34,123 nt of DNA from the NCBI GenBank assembly GCA_009746045.1, contig RPFO01000967.1, positions 1 through 34,123 of the forward strand. The letters are read 5' to 3'. Below, one piece after another: positions 1-8,662 of the stretch. This DNA comes from Mesostigma viride. Its lineage: Eukaryota; Streptophyta; Mesostigmatophyceae; Mesostigmatales; Mesostigmataceae. A model generated the notes under the pieces. It was not told the origin of the DNA and did no database searches. It saw nothing but the letters and a program-made list of their open reading frames with translations. The position numbers and the translations under genes were made by a program. How positions within the stretch are numbered: position 1 is the stretch's first letter; each line of letters opens with the position of its first letter.

Positions 1-2075
1 CGGAGATAGAATCGAGTGGGCCAGACATGCGTGAGGATGGCTAGATTGGGGCAAATGCAGGTCCTGGCTCACTTTTCGGGGAACAGGCGCAGATGTCAAG
101 GAAGTTCGGAGAGGCCAAGCGCAGGTCGGCCGTCCTGTCGGAACCAGGAGGAAGAATGGGTGGGGAATGTAGTTGGAGAGTGAGAAGCTGGAAGCTGGAC
201 CGAGAGAGGTGGAAGAGCAGGATGCCGACCGCGGTTGTCCTACTATTATCGTTTTCCGTGGAACGTGACGCTCCGGATTTCGCCGCGATCGGAGGGTCGC
301 CAATACACCGTGATAACGCCGATCGTGTGCCAATCACGGCCGATCCGTGATGGCCGGGCATCTCCCGCTCGCGCATCGTTACGTGAGCTTGCGCTATCGT
401 ATACCACAATGGAGCCGGGATCCATACCGGGCCGGGATAGCGATTTCGGGCATTAGCCATTTTCTGGGACTTTGCGACAGTTGGACTGTCCCCGCGTCCT
501 GCTACTCTCTATACGTCATCGCGCGCAGCCGGGTCGGACGCTATCTTGGGATTAGCGTCTAGACGTGTTGCATGATTGTTGAACTGAGACTGGGAAATGA
601 CAGACAAGGCTTTTATTAATCAATAATGGTGTATACGATCGCTATAATCCAATGTACAATGAAGCCCCTCCGTATTCGTGTAGGATGTCGCCTGCTCAGC
701 AGGAGCGGGCGCGAGCAAGAGCTGGGCGGCGTCAGCCCGCTGGCGTGATCGACGCGACACGTGGCCGGCATATGGTCGTCTTGACGAGGCAGGCGGAAGC
801 CACTGGCTCGTCCGGCGGCGTTTCGGTCTCCAGGTATGACGGAAGCCGTGCCTCGCCCGGCCGGAGGTCCGCACTCGTTGAGATCGTCGTACGAGGACGC
901 AAGGGAGGCAGCGGGGATGACGGGAAGTCCTCAAGGCACCAATGGATCGTACGGCAGTGCGACGCGCGGTGAAGACGGGCGCGAGTCGGCCTGTCGGCGT
1001 GGCCAGCACTACTCTCGGCCGCCCAGGCGGCTGACTCCGGATCTTCTCGACCAGTTGCGTCTCGAGGTCCTCGTAAGCTTACCGACGAGGAGAGCACGTG
1101 GTTTACTTCCACGAGCGCCGCAGGAGCCGGGTTGTGCGCCGAACGCGCGCATCAGTTCGCTATCGGCCAGAAGTCGGGCAGGTGCGGGACGGTGCGGGCA
1201 GGGCGGACGGAACGGACTGGAGGGCAGGGCGTAGCGGGATTGAAGGAGATCGGGAACGGATACTCGGGCGGCTGGACGGACGTCGGTGGCTCGACGCGCG
1301 GACTCCTGCGTCTGCGCCGTGCGAGCTCTTGGGCACGGGGGGGCTGCGCGGCGCGCGTCGACGTATTCCGGCGCCTGGTTGAAGTATCTGTCGCCGTAGG
1401 TTGATGAGGAGTTCCTCCCCTCCGCGGATGTCCCCTCAAGGCGTACACCGAGGACAGCAACGCGTCGTTGGGAAGTCCTTGAATCTCGCAGTTCTGATGC
1501 CCCGGCCCTCGTTGTGGTTGATGAAGGCCGTTTCGTTGCGTACGTGTCCGCCTCCAGGCACACGCGTACGCCGTCCGTCGCGAGCGTCAGGAGACGGTAT
1601 CGCATCCGTACCGTCTTCACCTGGGCGGACGACGTTCCGAGATCTCCGTCTGGCAAGCGTGTAGTAACCGCACAGGGCGCCGCGTATCACCCCGATCTCG
1701 TCTCCCGCTTGACTATCTGGCGGACGAACGCGCGAACGGGCCGTGCGGTGTTAGCGAGCGCCCTGACCGCGGACCGGTCGTTGAGCGGATGATTCGAGCT
1801 TCCGAGCTGGGCGCCCTTCGAGCGTCGGGCACCCGGGTCCACGGGGCGACACGTATTTTATCTTCTGGCCGCCTGCAAGCCGACCCTGCGGCCAGTGTGC
1901 ACCTCCTGGGGCGGTACATCGAAATGTACATTTTTCGCGGCTCGCACGTTCTTCTCGTCTCGAATTCTTCTTGTGTCGGGGGGCTTGCTGCTCGGGAAGA
2001 AACGGGCCGATCAATGCGACGGGCAAACAGGTGAGGGAAGAACGTGGGTCAAATCGTGTGTGAGTAACAGTAGGG
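1..2075. other. Noisy outer left arm, likely unpolished read-through sequence
   Basis: Aligned by eye to the reverse complement of about 5508-7620, every few bases carry a substitution or a one-base gain or loss, equally in coding, intronic and intergenic positions. The right-arm copy keeps long open frames and the left copy keeps none. No selection-like pattern (third-position bias, codon-sized indels) is visible. The change from near-identity to noise is abrupt near 2075. I therefore read it as low-accuracy sequence, not as an evolved copy. Bases 1 to about 160 mirror the first exon and leader of the gene at 7492, whose start codon is lost here. Confidence 0.8.
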
Positions 2076-2181
2076 AGGCGGGGCGAAGGAAGCCGCGGTT
2101 CGAAGGGGAAGAATTGCTTACCGCGCGGACCTTGGCGGCGGCGAGGGGGTTGGGGGAAGAAACGGTAGCAGCCGATGCCAT
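696..2181 (-). pseudogene. Corrupted mirror copy of the SET-domain gene
   Basis: This is the left-arm counterpart of the SET gene at 5401-6916. Its first exon (2122-2181) and the splice donor (2116-2121, complement of GTAAGC) are intact. The second exon (about 1990 down to the stop complement at 696-698) is broken by many one-base indels and substitutions, so no frame runs through it. The AATAAA region beyond the stop is also recognisable near 620-645. The damage coincides with the general noise of the outer left arm, so the gene may be intact in the real genome. The label pseudogene describes this sequence only. Confidence 0.75.
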
Positions 2182-2791
2182 GGCAAATAGAGAAGTGTGG
2201 GAGGCTAGCTGGGAGCTGGTTTGCTGGAGTGATGGTCGAAGGAATGACAAGACCCGGGTCCTGTGCCCACTATGTAGTCCTCGGGTGTCCGGCGGTTACG
2301 GGATCGACGCACGGGAGCGATTGGCGAGATCGACGGTGGGTGATTGGCCGGCGCGGACGGGCCTGGACGGACGTATCCACGGCACGCCAATCACGGGCAC
2401 GCCAATCGGGCGAGCCAGTCCCGATCGGACGGCTGCCAATCCCCCGGGCCGCCAATCGGACGAGCCAATCCCGTCCGGTGATTGGCCCTCTTCTGGACGG
2501 GCCTGGACGGGCGTATCCACGGCACGCCAATCGCGGATCCGCCAATCGGACGGGCCAATCTCGCCCGAGTGATTGGCCGGCCGCGTCGGGTCCCACGGGA
2601 GATAGGATGGTCGGATGCGTGCCACGTGGCGCATATTGATTGGCTGGCGTCTGATCGCCCATCGCGCCATCCCGTCCGATGGGTATAAGTTCTTGGGGGG
2701 TGTTCGGATCTCGTCACCAAGCTCTCCGCTCTCCGCAGCTCGACCAAAACCCGCAACCCTCCCCCCATTCTTCTCCAAAGCCCCCCCAAAA
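2182..2791. promoter_or_regulatory. Mirror copy of the divergent CCAAT-rich promoter
   Basis: This is the reverse complement of 4790-5400 with only homopolymer-length changes. It lies between the left copies of the SET gene (minus strand) and the 149-aa gene (plus strand). It carries the same CCAAT array, the CCACGTGG/ATTGG composite site (2625-2643) and the TATAAG box near 2683-2690 upstream of the start at 2792. Confidence 0.75.
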
Positions 2792-3241
2792 ATGGCCCCA
2801 CGCACCAAGGAGTCCGCCCGCAGGCAGGCGAATTATTCCATCACGGGACGCTTCCTGGCCGAGCCATGGCGCAACCATCCTCTCGTCACGAAATCATTCG
2901 AGGATGAATTCGCAGCGTTCGCCGAAACGCTGGAAGAACTCCCTATTCCTCCCTCAGGCCAGAGGGTGGATATCGTCGAGGTGGACGCTGGCTCTTCCGC
3001 CGCGTCGCCCGTAAAGTCGTTCTACGACCTCCAGAGGGTCGTTTCGGCCCTTCGTTTTGCCCGCGCCGCGAAGAGGGCACGGGTGAACGCGCCGATTGTC
3101 GCTGGCGATGCGCCGGTTGACGGCGATGTGGCGGGCGCAAGTGACGCTCGGCCCAAGTCTCCACGCGCTGACGTGGATTGTGAGTTGGTCGGCGAGATCG
3201 TGACGTCCTCCAGTGGCGAGAAATTCGTTGTCGCCGAGTGA
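2792..3241 (+). CDS. 149-aa protein with H3-tail-like N terminus (left-arm copy)
   Basis: This is an identical mirror copy of the gene at 4340-4789; see that entry for the protein. It opens at ATG 2792 about 100 bases downstream of a TATAAG box, and ends with TGA followed by AATAAA near 3306. Because it lies in the clean inner arm the frame is intact. If the palindrome is a hairpin read-through, this is the same physical gene read on the opposite strand rather than a second locus. If the junction is real, the virus carries two copies. Confidence 0.7.
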   Translation: MAPRTKESARRQANYSITGRFLAEPWRNHPLVTKSFEDEFAAFAETLEELPIPPSGQRVDIVEVDAGSSAASPVKSFYDLQRVVSALRFARAAKRARVNAPIVAGDAPVDGDVAGASDARPKSPRADVDCELVGEIVTSSSGEKFVVAE

Positions 3242-4339
3242 ACAATGTACCCTGGAAATCCCGACTGACGGGATCCACGGAGGCATTAAATGAAATGGAT
3301 TGAATAATAAAGCAATTGTCACCCCATTCTTGTGTGAATGCATGTCCACGTAGATAGGATCGCGCGGAATCCATGATGGCATGACAAGTGGCATGTTCAT
3401 AGAGATCCTAGATTCTGTTCAGGCTGTTCAGGCAATCCGATTCCCGCTGACGTCATTGTTGACCATGATGCAATATAGGATTTTGCGACGGAAAACGGCC
3501 ACGTGGCACGCGCGGAAGTAGCGTGTAGTGTATCCAGGGTACGGATCACGGAATCGAAAGAGTACGGCCCAAAAAAAAATATCTAAAGCGCATAGTATAA
3601 AATGAAGAATCTCAGATACGGTGGATCCTGGGATGTCCAGGGAGGTGTCAGAGATCCGAATATTCGATCGTAACCGTCGCCTGAACAGGATCTGGGACGT
3701 CCAGGGACCCTTGGGTGTACGGACATGACGTCATCTGCTGACGTCAGCACGCCGAGTCGTCGAGTGGTGACGTCACCAGGTGCCGGCGGGCCCCGCTGGC
3801 ACCTGGTGACGTCACCACTCGACGACTCGGCGTGCTGACGTCAGCAGATGACGTCATGTCCGTACACCCAAGGGTCCCTGGACGTCCCAGATCCTGTTCA
3901 GGCGACGGTTACGATCGAATATTCGGATCTCTGACACCTCCCTGGACATCCCAGGATCCACCGTATCTGAGATTCTTCATTTTATACTATGCGCTTTAGA
4001 TATTTTTTTTGGGCCGTACTCTTTCGATTCCGTGATCCGTACCCTGGATACACTACACGCTACTTCCGCGCGTGCCACGTGGCCGTTTTCCGTCGCAAAA
4101 TCCTATATTGCATCATGGTCAACAATGACGTCAGCGGGAATCGGATTGCCTGAACAGCCTGAACAGAATCTAGGATCTCTATGAACATGCCACTTGTCAT
4201 GCCATCATGGATTCCGCGCGATCCTATCTACGTGGACATGCATTCACACAAGAATGGGGTGACAATTGCTTTATTATTCAATCCATTTCATTTAATGCCT
4301 CCGTGGATCCCGTCAGTCGGGATTTCCAGGGTACATTGT
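3242..4339. repeat. Palindrome centre, candidate hairpin telomere
   Basis: No gene lies here. The centre is base 3791 (C), with six or more paired bases on each side, a single G/T mismatch at 3785/3797, then continuous pairing for more than 1.7 kb. Nested inside each arm are short perfect palindromes built on TGACGTCA, two copies of a 20-bp GGATC-TGGGA-GTCCAGGGA unit (about 3622-3642 and 3688-3707 on the left), and CCTGAACAG repeats near 3415-3435 and 3680-3690. The near-absence of a spacer fits a covalently closed end like those of poxviruses and asfarviruses, whose tips are also incompletely paired. This is inference; no homology is claimed. Confidence 0.75.
3448..4133. promoter_or_regulatory. 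Eight TGACGTCA (CRE-type) sites around the hairpin
   Basis: The 8-bp palindrome TGACGTCA occurs at 3448-3455, 3726-3733, 3739-3746 and 3768-3775, and is mirrored at 3807-3814, 3836-3843, 3849-3856 and 4126-4133. Six copies fall within 131 bases of the tip. TGACGTCA is the classic binding site of CREB/ATF and TGA-class bZIP factors. No gene starts close by, so a role in telomere function, replication or chromatin is as plausible as transcription. Confidence 0.7.
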
Positions 4340-4789
4340 TCACTCGGCGACAACGAATTTCTCGCCACTGGAGGACGTCACGATCTCGCCGACCAACTCA
4401 CAATCCACGTCAGCGCGTGGAGACTTGGGCCGAGCGTCACTTGCGCCCGCCACATCGCCGTCAACCGGCGCATCGCCAGCGACAATCGGCGCGTTCACCC
4501 GTGCCCTCTTCGCGGCGCGGGCAAAACGAAGGGCCGAAACGACCCTCTGGAGGTCGTAGAACGACTTTACGGGCGACGCGGCGGAAGAGCCAGCGTCCAC
4601 CTCGACGATATCCACCCTCTGGCCTGAGGGAGGAATAGGGAGTTCTTCCAGCGTTTCGGCGAACGCTGCGAATTCATCCTCGAATGATTTCGTGACGAGA
4701 GGATGGTTGCGCCATGGCTCGGCCAGGAAGCGTCCCGTGATGGAATAATTCGCCTGCCTGCGGGCGGACTCCTTGGTGCGTGGGGCCAT
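4340..4789 (-). CDS. 149-aa protein with histone-H3-tail-like N terminus
   Basis: I recognise no family. The protein begins MAPRTKESARRQ, which resembles the start of histone H3 (ARTKQTARKS): the RTK core, an S/T, then AR and a basic residue, with one extra proline after the first alanine. The lysine corresponds to H3 K4; the K9 position is arginine. The rest is acidic to neutral, with a basic patch (FARAAKRAR) near residues 88-96. No histone fold is visible. It is transcribed divergently from a SET-domain gene across a shared CCAAT-rich promoter, with TATAAG (4891-4896, minus) about 100 bases before the ATG and AATAAA (4270-4275, minus) after the stop. Mimicry of the H3 tail is inference only. 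An identical copy lies at 2792-3241. Confidence 0.7.
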   Translation of the reverse strand: MAPRTKESARRQANYSITGRFLAEPWRNHPLVTKSFEDEFAAFAETLEELPIPPSGQRVDIVEVDAGSSAASPVKSFYDLQRVVSALRFARAAKRARVNAPIVAGDAPVDGDVAGASDARPKSPRADVDCELVGEIVTSSSGEKFVVAE

Positions 4790-5400
4790 TTTTGGGGGGG
4801 CTTTGGAGAAGAATGGGGGAGGGTTGCGGGTTTTGGTCGAGCTGCGGAGAGCGGAGAGCTTGGTGACGAGATCCGAACACCCCCCAAGAACTTATACCCA
4901 TCGGACGGGATGGCGCGATGGGCGATCAGACGCCAGCCAATCAATATGCGCCACGTGGCACGCATCCGACCATCCTATCTCCCGTGGGACCCGACCGCGG
5001 CCGGCCAATCACTCGGGCGAGATTGGCCCGTCCGATTGGCGGATCCGCGATTGGCGTGCCGTGGATACGCCCGTCCAGGCCCGTCCAGAAGAGGGCCAAT
5101 CACCGGACGGGATTGGCTCGTCCGATTGGCGGCCCGGGGGATTGGCAGCCGTCCGATCGGGACTGGCTCGCCCGATTGGCGTGCCCGTGATTGGCGTGCC
5201 GTGGATACGTCCGTCCAGGCCCGTCCGCGCCGGCCAATCACCCACCGTCGATCTCGCCAATCGCTCCCGTGCGTCGATCCCGTAACCGCCGGACACCCGA
5301 GGACTACATAGTGGGCACAGGACCCGGGTCTTGTCATTCCTTCGACCATCACTCCAGCAAACCAGCTCCCAGCTAGCCTCCCACACTTCTCTATTTTGCC
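4790..5400. promoter_or_regulatory. Divergent promoter with about 13 CCAAT boxes
   Basis: This region separates the 149-aa gene and the SET gene. CCAAT or its complement ATTGG occurs near 4937, 5004, 5022, 5035, 5050, 5096, 5112, 5125, 5141, 5175, 5190, 5234 and 5257, often as GATTGGCG or GGCCAATC. A ~38-bp block (GATTGGCGTGCCGTGGATACG and following) is present twice, 140 bp apart (5049 and 5189). TATAAG at 4891-4896 serves the minus-strand gene, and a weaker CTACATAG at 5304-5311 may serve the SET gene. CCAAT boxes are bound by NF-Y in eukaryotes, so host NF-Y recruitment is the likely function. Confidence 0.75.
4937..4955 (+). promoter_or_regulatory. ERSE-type site CCAAT-N9-CCACG
   Basis: CCAAT (4937-4941), nine bases, then CCACG (4951-4955) within the palindrome GCCACGTGGC. 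This is the exact layout of the ER-stress response element, bound in animals by NF-Y plus ATF6 and in plants by NF-Y plus membrane-tethered bZIPs. It lies about 40 bases upstream of the TATAAG box of the minus-strand gene. Its mirror is at 2625-2643. Confidence 0.6.
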
Positions 5401-6916
5401 ATGGCATCGGCTGCTACCGTTTCTTCCCCCAACCCCCTCGCCGCCGCCAAGGTCCGCGCGGTAAGCAATTCTTCCCCTTCGAACCGCGGCTTCCTTCGCC
5501 CCGCTCCCTGGTTATCACACACGATCTGACCCACCGTTTCTTCCCTCACCTGTTTGCCCGTGCGCCTGATCGCCCGTTTCTTCCCCGACGCAGGCCAAGC
5601 GCCCCCGACACGAAGAAGAATTCGAGAAGAACGTGCGCGCCGCGGAAAAGATGTACATTCGGATGTACCTCCCCAGTGAGGTGCACCTGGCCCGCAGGGT
5701 CGGGTGCAGCGGCCAGAAGATAAAATACGTGTCGGCCCCCGTGACCCCGGGGTGCCCGACGCTCGAAGTGGGCGCCCAGCTCGGGATGCTCGAATCTTCC
5801 CTCAACGACCGGATCCGCGTCAGGGCGCTCCCGGCTAACGACCCGCACGGCCCGTTCGGCGCGTTCGCCGGCCAGGACTTCAAGGCGGGAGACGAGATCG
5901 GGGTGTACGGCGGCGCCCTGGTGCGGTACTACACGCTGCCAGACGGAGATCTGGACACGTCGTCCGCCCAGGTGAAGACGGACGGATGCTACCGTCTGAC
6001 GCTCTTCGACGGACGGACGTACGCGGTGTGCCTGGAGGCGGACACGTACTGCAACGAAACGGCCTTCATCAACCACAACGAGGGCCGGGGCATTCAGAAC
6101 TGCGAGTTCAAGACTCCCAACGACGCGTTGCTGTCCTCCCGCGTGTACGCCTTGAGGGACATCCGCGAGGGGGAGGAACTCCTCATCAACTACGGCGACA
6201 GCTACTTCAACCAGGCGCCGGATACGGTCGACGCGCCCGCGCAGCCCCCCGTGCCCAAGAGGCCTCGCACGGCGCGGCGCCAGGAGTCCAGCGCGTCGAG
6301 CGCACCGACGTCCGTCCAGACCGCCCGAGTATCCGTCCCGTCCTCCTCAATCCCGTACGCCCTGCCCGTCCAGTCCGTTCCGTCCGCCCTGCCCGCACCG
6401 TCCGCCCTGCCGGACTTCTCGGCCCGCATAGGCGACTGGCGCGCGTTCGGGCCGCAGACCCAGCGCGTCGTGGCGGCGCTCGTGAAGGACACCACGTGCG
6501 TCCTCGTCGGTAAGCGTTACGAGGACTCGAGAGGCAACTGCGTCGAGAAGATCCCGGAGCTCAAGCCCCGCCTGGGCCGGCCAGAGGAGTGGCTGGCCCA
6601 GCCCGACGGGCCGACTTCGGCGCCCGTCTTCACCCGCTGCGTCGCCATCGGCCGTACGATCGGATTGGTGCCCCTGAGGGACTTCCCGTCCACCCCGCTG
6701 GCCTCCCTGCCGTCCGTAGACGATCTCAACGAGTGCGGACTCGGCCGGGCGAGGCACGGCTCCGTCATCCTGGAGACCGAAACGGCCGCGGACGGAGCGC
6801 AGTGGGTTCGCGCCGTGGCCCTCGTCAAGACGACCAATGCCCGGCCCACTGTCGCGTCGTATCACGCGCGCGGGCTGACGCCCGCCCAGCTCTTGCTCGC
6901 CGCCCGCTCCTGCTGA
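5401..6916 (+). CDS. SET-domain lysine methyltransferase, two exons
   Basis: Exon 1 is 5401-5460 and exon 2 is 5594-6916. Joining them keeps one frame of 460 aa. The ATG sits in GCCATGG. A basic NLS-like patch (KVRAAKRPRH) spans the splice point. Residues ~93-225 form a SET domain, with an entry glycine-rich strand (GVYGG), the FINHN motif (~178-182) matching the family's NHS cofactor-binding loop, and a final EELLINYGDSYF. SET proteins transfer methyl groups from SAM to protein lysines, usually histones. A Pro/Ser/Ala linker (~230-290) leads to a C-terminal domain (~295-460, with GRTIGLVPLRDF) also found in the gene at 7492-8662. Divergent partner: the 149-aa gene with an H3-like tail. AATAAA follows at 7002. 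The substrate is not shown by sequence. Confidence 0.88.
5461..5593 (+). other. Spliceosomal intron in SET gene (133 nt)
   Basis: It begins GTAAGC and ends GACGCAG. Removing it fuses exon 1 (20 codons) to exon 2 in frame, while the intron itself has stops in that frame. A CTGAT branch-type site lies at 5566-5570, about 24 nt before the acceptor. The string [A/T]TTCTTCCC occurs three times (5468, 5537, 5577), as it does in the introns of the next two genes. Confidence 0.85.
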
Positions 6917-7001
6917 GCGGCGACGATCCTAACGAATAGCCCGAGGGGCTATCATGTGTACATTTATTATAGCGACTCGTGATTAACACCATTTATTGAT
7001 T

Positions 7002-7007
7002 AATAAA
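7002..7007 (+). terminator. AATAAA polyadenylation signal of SET gene
   Basis: AATAAA lies 86 bases past the SET stop codon. It is followed by a CATCATGCAC..GTAGGAC block (7043 onward) and three GCTAAGTCCC copies (7060, 7159, 7175), a downstream pattern also seen behind the genes at 7492 and 10088. Confidence 0.7.
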
Positions 7008-7184
7008 GCCTTGTCTGCATGTTCCCGTCTCAAGTCTCAACATCATGCACACGTAGGACGCTAAGTCCCAAGTAGGCAGTCCCGACCGCGGCCGCGCGCG
7101 ATGACGTTAGAGTAGCAGGACGCCGGGACAGTCCCAATGTCGCAAAGTCCCGAAAATGGCTAAGTCCCGAAATCGCTAAGTCCC

Positions 7185-7491
7185 GGCCGCGGTATGGATC
7201 GCCGGCGTCCCATTGGTGGATACTAGCGCAGCTCCACGGTAACGATGGCGCGGCGCGGGAGATGCCCGGCCCATCCGACGGTCGGCCGTGATTGGCACAC
7301 GATCGGCGTTATCCACGGGGGTGATTGGCGACCCTCCGATCGCGGCGAATCCGGAGCGTCCGTTCGCCCACGGAAAACGCATAAATAGGAGGACAACCGG
7401 ACTGTCCGGGCATCCTGCTCTCCAGCTCTCTCGAGTCCAGCTCTCCAGCTCTCTCCGACTCTCCAACTCTCTCCCCACCAATTCTTCCTCC
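7185..7491 (+). promoter_or_regulatory. Promoter and leader of the 7492 gene
   Basis: CCAAT-type boxes (ATTGG) lie at about 7210, 7292 and 7324. They are followed by the TATA box ATAAATAG (7381-7388) and, 21 bases on, CTGTCCGGGCATCC (7402-7415). The same 14-mer lies 18 bases behind the TATA box of the gene at 10088, so it probably marks the transcription start. The leader is rich in CTCTCCAGCTCT repeats (7420-7475). Confidence 0.7.
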
Positions 7492-8662
7492 ATGGATTCC
7501 GCACAGACGCCCGACCTGCGCTGCCTCTCCGAACTGTCCTTCGACATCCTGCGCCTGTTCCCCGAAAAGGTGAGCCAGACCTGCATTCTTCCCCCATCTA
7601 GCCATCCTCGCGCATGTCTGGCCCCTCGAATTCTTCCCTCTAACACACTCGCGCATCTTATGCTCGCATCCGCACCATGCAGGACGTGGACATCATGGAG
7701 GGCCTGGGATGGGGAAGCTTCCCGACGCTCGACGAGATCGACCCGGACTGCGCCGGGGCGGCGTCCGGCGGCGAATCGACCCCGGACAGCCCCGCGGACA
7801 CCGCGCTCGTCGCCGCGCCTCCCCCGCCCCCGAAGGCGCGCGAGTGGGGCCGTGGACGTACCTCCTGCTGGCGGACATCACCGACGCCTCCAGCCAAGTG
7901 GTCGGCCCGCTCAAGCACAGCGCGCCGGTCAGCTCGTTCGCGGACGCCTACGGCTTCCCCGCCTCGCCGTCCCACGAAACGGGCACGTGGGCGCAGGGCT
8001 CCGACACCGTCCTCCCGCCCACGCCGGCGCCCGCGCCCGCGCCTCGTCCCGCGCCCGCCCCTCGTCCCGCGACCAAGAAGCGGCCCGCCGCCGAGATGAC
8101 GACGGACGGCAGCGAGTTTCCCAACTTTTCCGACCGCGTCAAGGACTGGCCCGCCTTCGGCCCCCTGACCAAGCGACACCTGGCCTCGTCCGTGTTCGCG
8201 CACGTGGCGCGCGACCCGACCGTGCGCAGACAGGACGACGCCAAGGGCCGCACGCGCTGGGTCGACTCCGCGGGGAAGTTCGTGGAAGTGATCCCGTCAT
8301 ACGAAGTCGGCGTCGGGGCCGACTACTGGCTGAGCGAGCCGGCGACCGCGCCGGACGGCACTGTGTACCGCACCTTTCGCCACGCCGGCCGGCCGGGGCG
8401 CACGATCGGACTCGTCCCACTGAGGGACTTCGCTCGCACTCCGCTCGCTGCGATCCTGTCCTCGCACGAGGCGCGTCGGGCCGGCCTTTCCAAGCGGCCA
8501 AATGCCAACGTGTTCCTGGAGTACGAGCGGAGGACGGACGGGTCCACCTGGGTGCGCGCCGTGTGCATCAGCTCCATCCCGCCCAGCCGCGGCGTGCCCG
8601 CCGTATACCACGAGGACGGCGTGTCCCCGGCCCGCGTCCTCGCCGACGCGCGCGCCGCGTGA
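7492..8662 (+). CDS. Two-exon protein sharing the SET gene's C-terminal domain (frame break)
   Basis: Exon 1 is 7492-7569 (26 codons, ATG in CCATGG); exon 2 starts at 7683 and ends with TGA at 8660-8662. Exon 2 is read in one frame to GGGG at 7846-7849, then in the -1 frame; one missing G would restore a product of about 350 aa. The N-terminal part is acidic (DVDIMEGLGWG...), like a short activation region, followed by a Pro/Ala-rich linker (about 8000-8080) and a KKRP basic patch. From about 8125 to the end it matches the C terminus of the SET protein: FSxRxxDWxAFGP, GRTIGLVPLRDFxxTPLA and WVRAV are shared. There is no SET domain here. Function is unknown; a DNA- or chromatin-binding role is a guess. 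Confidence 0.8.
7570..7682 (+). other. Spliceosomal intron (113 nt)
   Basis: It begins GTGAGC and ends CATGCAG. A perfect CTAAC branch site lies at 7640-7644, about 39 nt before the acceptor. ATTCTTCCC occurs at 7585 and 7630. Splicing joins codon 26 (AAG) to GAC in the frame that continues through exon 2. Confidence 0.82.

Larger units (their letters stand above)
1..3790. repeat. Left arm of giant terminal palindrome
   Basis: This stretch is the reverse complement of about 3792-7640. Paired positions sum to 7581-7582 in the inner part, for example the gene end at 3241 pairs with 4340 and the gene start at 2792 with 4789. From about 2075 inward the arms differ only by run-length changes (near 2186, 2587, 2772 and 3571) and one central mismatch. 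Outward of about 2075 the left arm shows frequent substitutions and one-base indels against the clean right arm, and is about 60 bases shorter overall. An inverted terminal duplication read through a hairpin end is the simplest explanation. A genuine head-to-head duplication or concatemer junction is the alternative. Confidence 0.93.

Noticed and set aside
2175-2808. Frames over the CCAAT array in both arms
   Set aside because: Peptides are short RPIG/DWR-type repeats produced by GATTGGC copies; the region is a promoter.
2943-3400. 143- and 148-aa frames antisense to the 149-aa gene (also 4181-4638)
   Set aside because: They are shadows of the gene on the other strand, with Arg/His/Pro-rich composition and no promoter.
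3740-3845. Parvovirus-type T-shaped terminal repeat
   Set aside because: Short inner palindromes exist, but the pairing is dominated by one continuous long palindrome with no two-arm T structure or Rep-type site.
4340-4789. Viral histone H3
   Set aside because: Only the first dozen residues resemble H3; no histone fold helices are present and the length and composition differ.
7846-7849. Programmed -1 ribosomal frameshift in the 7492 gene
   Set aside because: No X-XXY-YYZ slippery heptamer or evident downstream pseudoknot; similar breaks elsewhere point to sequencing indels.
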